A stretch of 35,417 nucleotides of DNA, taken from contig CAJMJN010000014.1 of the NCBI GenBank assembly GCA_905213875.1, positions 1-35,417 of the forward strand, written 5' to 3'. Shown piece after piece: positions 14,690-22,533 of the stretch. The notes below the pieces were generated by a model. It was given only the letters and a program-made list of their open reading frames with translations. It ran no database searches and had not been told where the DNA came from. Source of the stretch: an uncultured Clostridium sp. GTDB taxonomy: Bacteria > Bacillota > Clostridia > TANB77 > CAG-508. The number at the start of each line of letters is the position of its first letter. Within the stretch, counting starts at the first letter, position 1. Both the position numbers and the translations under genes were made by a program.

Positions 14690-14718
14690 ATTATACAAAG
14701 AAATATTTACTTTGTCAA
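14690..14718 (-). promoter_or_regulatory. Perfect promoter of antisense RNA 2
   Basis: On the minus strand, TTGACA (14718-14713), 17 bases, TATAAT (14695-14690). Both hexamers are exact, stronger than the opposing toxin promoter (TTGTTT/TATAGT). No ORF follows it. Confidence 0.88.
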
Positions 14719-14756
14719 TAAATAAAACAGACTAAAATCTGTTCAAAATAGTTTTA

Positions 14757-14787
14757 AAAAGGCTAGGTGCTTCATACCTAGTCTTTT
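14757..14787 (+). terminator. Stem-loop upstream of the activase gene
   Basis: A 12-bp stem with one G-T pair (14757-14768 with 14776-14787) has a seven-base loop and is followed by a T-rich stretch. It may stop readthrough before the activase promoter. Confidence 0.55.
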
Positions 14788-14808
14788 ACCTTTTTAGTCT
14801 CTATTATT

Positions 14809-14868
14809 AATACTATTATTTGTTTGTCCTTTTTAGAACATAGAAAATAAAAAATATTTTAAAACTTT
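14809..14868. repeat. 60-bp direct repeat, copy 2
   Basis: This is the second copy of the 14311-14371 repeat, 498 bases downstream. It ends 13 bases before the activase promoter. The two copies flank TA locus 2. Confidence 0.92.
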
Positions 14869-14881
14869 CAAATAATTCCAT

Positions 14882-14910
14882 TTGACAAAACGCCCTTTTC
14901 CGTATAAAAT
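14882..14910 (+). promoter_or_regulatory. Sigma-A promoter of the activase gene
   Basis: TTGACA (14882-14887), 17 bases, TAAAAT (14905-14910), 48 bases before the start codon. Confidence 0.75.
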
Positions 14911-14958
14911 TAGGGTGTTAAAAAAGACGAATTTATATATAAAAAAGGAGATTTTGTC

Positions 14959-17900
14959 ATGAGCGAATTATTACATGTAGGACTTGACGTTGGATCAACA
15001 ACAGTCAAAATCATAGTTATGGATAAAAATGGCAATACATTATATAAAAACTATCAAAGACACTTTTCAGACACAAAAAATACTGTATGTAGTGTTTTGG
15101 AAGATTTATTATTAAAATATCCATCAAATACTTTTACAGTAGCATTAACAGGGTCTGGAGCAATGTCTGCAGCAAAATTCTTAGGAGTAGATTTTATTCA
15201 AGAAGTTGTTTCTTGTAAACGTGCAGTTGAAAAATATATTCCAAAAACAGATGTTGTTATAGAATTAGGTGGAGAAGATGCAAAAATCATATATTTTGAC
15301 CAATCTATCGAACAACGTATGAATGGTACTTGTGCTGGTGGTACTGGAGCATTTTTAGACCAAATGGCTTCATTGTTACATACAGATACACAAGGATTAA
15401 ATGAACTTGCAAAAACATATAAAACAATATATCCAATTGCATCTCGTTGCGGAGTTTTTGCAAAAACAGATATTCAACCATTAATAAATGAAGGTGCAGC
15501 TAAAGAAGATATTGCAGCATCTATTTTCCAAGCAGTTGTAAACCAAACAATTAGTGGACTCGCTTGTGGTAGACCAATTCGTGGTAATGTTGCATTTTTA
15601 GGTGGACCTTTAAATTATTTATCAGAACTACGTAAAAGATTTATAGAAACATTAAATCTAACAGATGACGAAATTATTGTACCAGAAGAAGCACATCTTC
15701 TAGTTGCAAAAGGTGCAGCATTAGATTCTATAGGAACTGCTGAAATCACACCAGACGAATTATCTAAAAAAATAGAGAACTTACGTAATTCACATGATAA
15801 TACAACAAAACCACTTGCACCATTATTTAAAAATGAAGATGATTACAAAGATTTCAAAAAACGACATGACAAAGATACTGTTGTAAAAAAAGATTTAAAA
15901 ACATATGAAGGTGATTGCTTCCTTGGAATTGATGCAGGTTCAACAACTACAAAATTAGTTTTAATAGATAGAGAAGGAAATTTATTATATTCATTATATG
16001 GAAGTAATGAAGGAAATCCTTTAAATAGTGTTATGAATATGTTAAGAAAACTATATCACGAATTACCTGAAAAGGCTATTTTAAGATATAGTGGTGTTAC
16101 AGGATATGGAGAAAAATTAATTCAAACAGCTTTAAATGTTGATTTAAACGAAATTGAAACAATTGCACATTATACAGCTGCTAAAGAATTTGAACCTGAT
16201 GTTACAAGTATTGTTGACATTGGTGGACAAGATATGAAATATATCCGTATGAAAAATGGCTCTATTGACAATATTATGCTAAATGAGGCTTGTTCTTCTG
16301 GATGTGGTTCATTTATAGAAACTTTTGCAAAAAGCTTAAACTTAGATATATCAACATTTGTGCAAGAAGCCATAAAAGCAAAAACACCTGTTGATTTAGG
16401 TTCAAGATGTACTGTATTTATGAACTCAAAAATAAAACAAGCACAAAAGGAAGGTTACTCAGTTGGAGATATTTCAAGTGGTCTTTCATATTCAGTTATA
16501 AAAAATGCTATACAAAAAGTTATGAAAGTAAGAGATGTATCAACATTAGGTGACCACATAGTTGTTCAAGGTGGTACATTCTATAATGATGCCGTTTTAC
16601 GTGCATTTGAATTAATTGTAGGTAAAAATGTAATAAGACCTGATATTGCAGGACTTATGGGTGCATATGGAATGGCACTTTTATCTAAAGAACAATATGA
16701 AACAAATTTAGATATGGATTACAAATCTACAATTTTAAAAGAAGATGAATTAGATAAATTAGAAATTAAAGTAACACATACACGTTGTAACAACTGTGAA
16801 AACCATTGTAAATTAACAATAAACAGATTTAGTAATGGTCAAATTCACGTTTCTGGTAATAGATGTGAAAAAGGTGCCGGAGTTGTTACAAAAGCTAAAA
16901 AGTTACCAAACTTAGTACAATATAAATATGAAAGATTATTTGATTACAAACCTTTAGAAGAAAAAGATGCCCCAAGAGGAACTATTGGAATTCCTAGAGT
17001 TTTAAATATGTATGAAGATTATCCATTCTGGTTTACATTTTTAACAAACTTAGGATTTAGAGTAATTATTTCTGAAAAAAGTACACGTACAACATATGAA
17101 AAAGGAATGGAATCAATGCCTTCTGAATCTGTATGTTATCCTGCAAAACTTTCACACGGACATATAGAAAGCCTAATAGAACAAGGAATTAAAACAATAT
17201 TTTATCCTTGTATTCCATATTCAAGAAAAGAATATGAAAAAGCAGATAACCACTACAATTGCCCTATCGTAATTTCTTATTCAGAAGTATTAAAAAATAA
17301 TGTTGAAAATTTAAAAGACCCATCTATAAAATTTATTAACCCATTTTTACCTTTAGATAAGAAAAATTTGGTTAAAAAGATTTTAGAATTAGACGAATTT
17401 AAAGAATATAATTTTACTAAAAAAGAATTGTTAAATGCAGCTGAAAAAGCTGAAGAAGAATATCAAAAATGTAAACAAGATATTAGAAATAAAGGTACAG
17501 AAACAGTAAAATATATTGAAGAAAACAATTTAAAAGGAATTGTATTAGCTGGTAGACCTTATCATATAGACCCTGAAATAAACCACGGTATTGATACATT
17601 AATTACATCTTTAGGTTTATGTGTTTTAACAGAAGACAGTGTATCTGACAAAGCAGAAGCTAAAAGACCTATAAGAGTTGTTGACCAATGGGTATTCCAC
17701 GCAAGATTATATGCAGCAGCTGAATTTGTTGGAAAACATGATTGCTTAGAACTTGTACAATTAAACTCATTTGGTTGTGGTGTAGATGCTGTTACAACAG
17801 ACCAAGTTGAAGAAATTTTATCTAGCTATGACAAAATGTATACATTAATAAAAATAGACGAAGTAAATAACTTAGGAGCCGTACGTATTCGTATCCGTTC

Positions 17901-19215
17901 ATTACTTGCAAGTATGAAAAAACGTGAATCAGAAAAACATGAACAAACAGCTAATGGAGATTATGATATTCATAAAAAAATATTTACAAAGGAAATGAGA
18001 AAAAATTATACAATTTTATTCCCTCAAATGGCTCCAATTCATTTTGAATTACTAGAAACTGCTGTTAGAGCTTGTGGATATAATTTAGAATTATTAAGAG
18101 ATTGTACACAACACACTGTAGAAACAGGATTAAAATATGTAAATAATGATGCTTGTTACCCATCAATTTTAGTTACAGGACAAATGATTGAAGCATTACA
18201 ATCTGGAAAATATGACCCAGATAAAACTGCATTAATTATGTCACAAACTGGTGGTGGATGTAGAGCTACAAACTATATTGGCTTTATTAGAAAAGCATTA
18301 AAAGATGCTGGATTTGAACAAGTACCTGTAATTTCATTAAATGTTGTAGGTATGGAAAAAATGCCTGGATTCCAATTAACAGTTCCATTAATCGATAGAA
18401 TGTTAAAATGTGTAATCTATGCAGATTTATTACAAAAAATGATTACAAAAAATAGAGTTTATGAAGTTCACAAAGGTGAAACTCAAAAACTATTTGATAC
18501 TTGGATGATTAAATGTAAAGAAATATTAGAAAAAAATGATAATAAAGCATTTAAGAAAAGTATTTATGACATAGTAGATGATTTTGAAAAAATAGAATTA
18601 GATACATCAATAGAAAAACCTAAGGTTGGTATAGTTGGTGAAGTTTTAATTAAATACCATCCATTTGGAAATAATTTTGTTGCTGATTTACTAGAAAAAG
18701 AAGGTGCTGAAGTTATACTTCCTGATTTTATGGGATTTGTTAAATTTATGGCAACACATAAAATAACATTTAACCAATTATTAAATACAAATAAAACATC
18801 TTCAAAAATTAGTAAAGTAGCAATTAAACTTATTGACCTTATGGAAAAAGACTTAAAAGCAGCTTTAGCAAGTTCTAAAAAAGGCTATTTACCACCATGT
18901 GATATATGGCATTTAGAGGATAAAGTAAAAGATGTATTATCTATTGGAAATCAAACAGGTGAAGGTTGGTTCTTAACAGCGGAAATGATTGAATATATGG
19001 AACATGATATTCCTAACATTGTATGTGTTCAACCATTTGCTTGTTTACCAAACCACGTCGTAGGAAAAGGAGTTATAAAAACAATTAGATCAAAATATCC
19101 AGAGGCAAATATTTCTCCTGTAGATTATGACCCTGGTGCTAGCGAGACTAACCAAGCTAATAGAATTAAACTTTTAATGACTGTTGCTAAAGATAATTTA
19201 AAAGCAAAAAAATAG
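14959..19215 (+). CDS. Large acyl-CoA dehydratase activase/dehydratase-like fusion protein
   Basis: This 1418-aa protein fuses two BadF/BadG/BcrA/BcrD-type ATPase domains to a DUF2229-like region and a 2-hydroxyglutaryl-CoA dehydratase-like part. The first ATPase domain (about 1-270) has DVGSTT, ELGGEDAK and NGTCAGGTGAF. The second (about 320-590) has DAGSTTTK, DIGGQDMK and NEACSSGCGSF. Each also has an SRC motif, so both pairs of cysteines that hold the [4Fe-4S] cluster in HgdC-type activators are present. The middle begins IGIPRVLNMYEDYPF, and the C-terminal part contains NNDACYPSI and SQTGGGCRATNY. Known activators use ATP to energise one electron for radical dehydration of 2-hydroxyacyl-CoA. 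This long, stand-alone type is common in anaerobic Firmicutes, but its substrate is not established. AAGGAG precedes the ATG; no partner gene is adjacent. Confidence 0.9.
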   Translation: MSELLHVGLDVGSTTVKIIVMDKNGNTLYKNYQRHFSDTKNTVCSVLEDLLLKYPSNTFTVALTGSGAMSAAKFLGVDFIQEVVSCKRAVEKYIPKTDVVIELGGEDAKIIYFDQSIEQRMNGTCAGGTGAFLDQMASLLHTDTQGLNELAKTYKTIYPIASRCGVFAKTDIQPLINEGAAKEDIAASIFQAVVNQTISGLACGRPIRGNVAFLGGPLNYLSELRKRFIETLNLTDDEIIVPEEAHLLVAKGAALDSIGTAEITPDELSKKIENLRNSHDNTTKPLAPLFKNEDDYKDFKKRHDKDTVVKKDLKTYEGDCFLGIDAGSTTTKLVLIDREGNLLYSLYGSNEGNPLNSVMNMLRKLYHELPEKAILRYSGVTGYGEKLIQTALNVDLNEIETIAHYTAAKEFEPDVTSIVDIGGQDMKYIRMKNGSIDNIMLNEACSSGCGSFIETFAKSLNLDISTFVQEAIKAKTPVDLGSRCTVFMNSKIKQAQKEGYSVGDISSGLSYSVIKNAIQKVMKVRDVSTLGDHIVVQGGTFYNDAVLRAFELIVGKNVIRPDIAGLMGAYGMALLSKEQYETNLDMDYKSTILKEDELDKLEIKVTHTRCNNCENHCKLTINRFSNGQIHVSGNRCEKGAGVVTKAKKLPNLVQYKYERLFDYKPLEEKDAPRGTIGIPRVLNMYEDYPFWFTFLTNLGFRVIISEKSTRTTYEKGMESMPSESVCYPAKLSHGHIESLIEQGIKTIFYPCIPYSRKEYEKADNHYNCPIVISYSEVLKNNVENLKDPSIKFINPFLPLDKKNLVKKILELDEFKEYNFTKKELLNAAEKAEEEYQKCKQDIRNKGTETVKYIEENNLKGIVLAGRPYHIDPEINHGIDTLITSLGLCVLTEDSVSDKAEAKRPIRVVDQWVFHARLYAAAEFVGKHDCLELVQLNSFGCGVDAVTTDQVEEILSSYDKMYTLIKIDEVNNLGAVRIRIRSLLASMKKRESEKHEQTANGDYDIHKKIFTKEMRKNYTILFPQMAPIHFELLETAVRACGYNLELLRDCTQHTVETGLKYVNNDACYPSILVTGQMIEALQSGKYDPDKTALIMSQTGGGCRATNYIGFIRKALKDAGFEQVPVISLNVVGMEKMPGFQLTVPLIDRMLKCVIYADLLQKMITKNRVYEVHKGETQKLFDTWMIKCKEILEKNDNKAFKKSIYDIVDDFEKIELDTSIEKPKVGIVGEVLIKYHPFGNNFVADLLEKEGAEVILPDFMGFVKFMATHKITFNQLLNTNKTSSKISKVAIKLIDLMEKDLKAALASSKKGYLPPCDIWHLEDKVKDVLSIGNQTGEGWFLTAEMIEYMEHDIPNIVCVQPFACLPNHVVGKGVIKTIRSKYPEANISPVDYDPGASETNQANRIKLLMTVAKDNLKAKK

Positions 19216-19288
19216 AAATAATAAAAATACAATTTTAGCTTTGTTTTAGAAAGTTTTTGTATTACCTGTACAATTTTATCTCCGTTTC

Positions 19289-19329
19289 AGAAAGTTTTTG
19301 CAATAAAATGCAAAAACTTTCTTTTTTTG
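19289..19329 (+). terminator. Terminator of the activase gene
   Basis: A perfect 14-bp stem (19289-19302 with 19309-19322) with a six-base loop is followed by seven T. The loop-side sequence GCAATAAAATGC recurs inverted at 19339-19350, and a partial copy of the stem arm (AGAAAGTTTTTG) lies near 19248, so competing hairpins are possible. Confidence 0.92.
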
Positions 19330-19373
19330 TGTTTTTGTGCATTTTATTGCAATCTTTTATTAACTTTTTAATA

Positions 19374-20222
19374 TTATAATAATTTATTTATTTTTTTTGC
19401 TGTTTCCTTATAACCTAATTTATATAAATAATCAATTTTGCTCATATCTAATAAACCTACCTTATCACTTTTAATTTCTATAACATTTTCTGCACCTGTC
19501 ATTTCATAACCTGAAAGTTCATTACATAATAATCCAATTGAACGAATTGCTACTTCTATTAAATTTCTATCACAACTTTCTTTTTCATTTTCTTTAAATA
19601 CAACATTTATTATTTTATCTGCACCTAAAAATTTTAATTCTTTCCAAGGTACATTTTCTCTAATTCCTCCATCAATTAATTTTATATTTTTATAATTACA
19701 TGGCGAAAAAACTACAGGATAACTGCAACTTGCTCTTACTGCCTTCCCTATTTCTATGTCATTAATAAATATTGTATTTTCTAATGGTTCTTTTCTATTT
19801 TCACATGATGTAAAACATATAACTTCACCATTGCATATATTTACACTTGGAATTGCAAGTGGTATTTTAATATCTCTAATTGTATATATTCCTCTTTTAT
19901 TACAAACCTTATTTATTAATTTTTCTATTTGCTTGCCTGAATTTAAGCCATCTATTTTTATTTTTCTTGTAAAAATAAGACCAAAAATTAATTTTACAAT
20001 ATTTATAAAATCAACATATTTTATTTTTTTACAATATTTTTTAAATATTTTTAACATCTCTTCTGCTGTAAAACCACTTGCATATAACGCTGCAACTATA
20101 CTACCTGATGATGTTCCTGCAATATAATCAAATTTTATATTTTTTTCTTCAAATGCTTTTATTGCTCCTATATGTGCTGCTCCTTTGACACCGCCACCTG
20201 CTAAACATAATCCTGTTTTCAT
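19374..20222 (-). CDS. Patatin-like phospholipase
   Basis: This 282-aa hydrolase has the patatin oxyanion loop AGGGVKG (residues 8-14), the nucleophile elbow GTSSG with Ser38, and the DGG motif of the Ser-Asp dyad in KLIDGGIRENVPW. Such enzymes release fatty acids from membrane lipids. No signal peptide is seen; a hydrophobic stretch near residues 77-88 (IVKLIFGLIFTR) could touch the membrane. GAGGAG lies before the ATG. It is convergent with the activase gene and divergent from the J-domain gene. Similar bacterial genes are annotated as RssA-like or YlbK-like; the substrate is unknown. Confidence 0.9.
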   Translation of the reverse strand: MKTGLCLAGGGVKGAAHIGAIKAFEEKNIKFDYIAGTSSGSIVAALYASGFTAEEMLKIFKKYCKKIKYVDFINIVKLIFGLIFTRKIKIDGLNSGKQIEKLINKVCNKRGIYTIRDIKIPLAIPSVNICNGEVICFTSCENRKEPLENTIFINDIEIGKAVRASCSYPVVFSPCNYKNIKLIDGGIRENVPWKELKFLGADKIINVVFKENEKESCDRNLIEVAIRSIGLLCNELSGYEMTGAENVIEIKSDKVGLLDMSKIDYLYKLGYKETAKKINKLL

Positions 20223-20351
20223 AAATTCTCCTCTTTTTCTTTTTATTCTTTGTCTATTTTATATTTCAATTAATACTTATTTTATAATATGTTTCTCCTT
20301 CTCTAATCGTTATTTTATATTATATTATATTTTATTCTTTCTATATTGTAC

Positions 20352-20380
20352 TTGAAGGTCTTATTTTTTTATGTTATAGT
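20352..20380 (+). promoter_or_regulatory. Sigma-A promoter of the J-domain gene
   Basis: TTGAAG (20352-20357), 17 bases, TATAGT (20375-20380). About 75 bases of AT-rich leader follow before the start codon. Confidence 0.6.
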
Positions 20381-20456
20381 TTAATTATGCAAAGGAAATT
20401 TAAAATAAAAAATAATTAATATTTTTTATTTCATTAAGAAAGGATTTTAATTTTTT

Positions 20457-21146
20457 ATGAATAAAAATTACTATAAAATATTAGAAGTAGATTCAAATGC
20501 TTCTCCAGAAGTAATTGAAAAAGCATATAAAACATTAGCCAAAAAATATCATCCTGATTTACAAGAAGAAAGTCAGAAAGAATCTGCTGGTGAAAAATTA
20601 AAGGAAATAAATGAAGCTTATGAAATACTTTCTAATCCTGAAAGTAGAGCTAATTTTGATAAAATACTGTTAGATACAACTATTTCTTCAGAAGATTTTA
20701 ATAAGATTGCTAATGAAAATAAACAATTACATGAAGAATTGAATAATTTAAAATATAATAATAATTTAAGGCGAGACAGTAATTATAGTAACCAAAATTT
20801 GAATAACTTTAATATAGAAGAACAGATTGAACTTGAAAGAATAAGACAAGAAGAATACCAAAAACAATTAGAATATGAATCTCAAATGCAAGCAGCACGA
20901 AAAAAAGCATATTATGATGCCTATATTCAAGATTTAAAAAATAGAGGTTATAAAGTAAAATATAAGAAAACTCCTAGGGATTTATTTAAAAATTTTATCG
21001 CTCTAATTTTAACTTTATTTATTTTATTTTTAATTTTACAATTACCTTTTGTTAAAAGTTTTTTTATAGATATGTATAATGAAAATACATTAATAAGAAC
21101 AATTACTAATATTTTCATAAATTTATTTAAACATAATAATCTTTAA
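20457..21146 (+). CDS. Membrane-anchored J-domain protein
   Basis: This 229-aa protein has an N-terminal J domain (residues 3-70) with the HPD motif at 32-34, which stimulates Hsp70/DnaK ATPase. A charged, glutamine- and glutamate-rich coiled-coil-like middle (about 85-155) follows. One membrane span lies at about 175-200 (FIALILTLFILFLILQLP). The zinc and peptide-binding domains of true DnaJ are missing, so it is a type III J protein that would recruit DnaK to the membrane. It ends next to the secretion cluster but is transcribed toward it and separated by a strong terminator. Confidence 0.88.
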   Translation: MNKNYYKILEVDSNASPEVIEKAYKTLAKKYHPDLQEESQKESAGEKLKEINEAYEILSNPESRANFDKILLDTTISSEDFNKIANENKQLHEELNNLKYNNNLRRDSNYSNQNLNNFNIEEQIELERIRQEEYQKQLEYESQMQAARKKAYYDAYIQDLKNRGYKVKYKKTPRDLFKNFIALILTLFILFLILQLPFVKSFFIDMYNENTLIRTITNIFINLFKHNNL

Positions 21147-21160
21147 TATTTAGTTGACCA

Positions 21161-21199
21161 AAAAAATAGAACTTATAATATATATAAGTTCTATTTTTT
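21161..21199. terminator. Bidirectional terminator at the end of the secretion cluster
   Basis: A perfect 17-bp stem (21161-21177 with 21183-21199) with a five-base loop and A/T runs on the outer sides ends both the J-domain gene and the long minus-strand cluster. Confidence 0.93.
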
Positions 21200-21201
21200 G
21201 A

Positions 21202-22524
21202 TTATTTTTGTACTTCAAAAGAAATAGTAAAATCATAATTTTCGCCTAATTGCATATAAAAATCCCAATTATATACATATCCGGATCCACCTGTTCCTTT
21301 TTCTTCATCAACATACACACCATTACTTGAATCTCCTAATGATACTGAACAAGAATATACATTTCCTTTTATATCAAAAGAATCAATCTTCATATTATTA
21401 TAACGATATGCATATGTTTTAATGTATTTTTCAAAATCTTCTATATTTTTAAAATAATTATTTTTAAAATCACTATCTAATACACTATATGCAGCTTCAT
21501 AATCTTGATTATTTATCATTAATATAAATCTATTTAGATTCATCTGAACTTTTTTCTGGCTATCTTCTGTTTCATATTCCTTTTTGAATTCATCTGTTAA
21601 TATTGTGTATGTATCTAATTTTAAAGTATATTCCATTGGAACAGTTTCTTCAAAGACATACAGATTTCCATACATATCTTTACAAACATATTGTTTATAT
21701 GTTCCTTTATCATTAACCATATATTGAGTAAAATTTTCTTTACCATAAATTTCTTGTTTATTTTCTCTATATTGTTTAAATTTTTCTATTGTTCCAAATC
21801 TCTGTTTTTTGTATTCATCATCTAATCTATCATATGCTTCTTGTATATTATTATTAACTGCATTTTTATAATCTTGCATATGTTTTAAACACATTTCATA
21901 ATCAGTAGCTGTTTTAACTTCTATTTTATTATATCCATTTTCCGTAATAGAAAATGTTTGAATATCATTTTCTATGCCTGTTGTTATTGTCGTATTATAT
22001 TCATCTTCTGAAATAGGAGTTATACTAAAAGTTGAATTTTGATCATCCTTTTTTACTAATATAAATACATTTTGAATATTTCCATTATTTCTAAGAACTC
22101 CTTTTACATAAAAATATGAATTTAAAGTTCCCTCTCCTTGATTTACATCAATGGTATATATTTCTTTTGTACCATAATTATTAAATTGTGTATATTCATT
22201 TAATTTAGAGAATACATTTTTCTGTGTTATTTCATATTTCTTTTCAAAATCTTGGTCCAATACAGATAATACTGCCTGAGTATTATCTATATTTTCATTT
22301 TTTTGACCTACATACAAAAAGTAATTATTAACAATTTGATCTATTAATAAATAATTTCCATTTCCTGTTTCCTTTTGAGGTTTTGTCTTTTCTATTACTG
22401 TTCTATCTTCATCTGTATAATCTGGTACTTCTGTGTCTTTATTATTTCTCATCACTAATATTCCTACTATAAGAATTATAACTATTATAATTAAAAATAT
22501 TATTAATCTTTTTATCTTTTTCAT
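21202..22524 (-). CDS. Membrane-anchored protein with three related repeats (VirB8/NTF2-like candidate)
   Basis: This 440-aa protein has an N-terminal membrane span (residues 7-25) and a large outer part. A helical motif of the form AYxxLDxxFKxxxFxxIExFxxY occurs clearly at about 230-252 and 345-367, and more weakly at 84-110. Each copy leads into a beta-rich segment, which suggests tandem NTF2/VirB8-like modules. A copy of the motif also occurs in the protein at 26185-27114. In Gram-positive conjugation systems the VirB8 equivalents (TcpC-like) have this one-span, NTF2-like layout. The start follows AGGGGGA. It is the last gene of the cluster. The family is inferred from architecture and not recognised directly. 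Confidence 0.6.
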   Translation of the reverse strand: MKKIKRLIIFLIIIVIILIVGILVMRNNKDTEVPDYTDEDRTVIEKTKPQKETGNGNYLLIDQIVNNYFLYVGQKNENIDNTQAVLSVLDQDFEKKYEITQKNVFSKLNEYTQFNNYGTKEIYTIDVNQGEGTLNSYFYVKGVLRNNGNIQNVFILVKKDDQNSTFSITPISEDEYNTTITTGIENDIQTFSITENGYNKIEVKTATDYEMCLKHMQDYKNAVNNNIQEAYDRLDDEYKKQRFGTIEKFKQYRENKQEIYGKENFTQYMVNDKGTYKQYVCKDMYGNLYVFEETVPMEYTLKLDTYTILTDEFKKEYETEDSQKKVQMNLNRFILMINNQDYEAAYSVLDSDFKNNYFKNIEDFEKYIKTYAYRYNNMKIDSFDIKGNVYSCSVSLGDSSNGVYVDEEKGTGGSGYVYNWDFYMQLGENYDFTISFEVQK

Positions 22525-22533
22525 AGATTCCCC

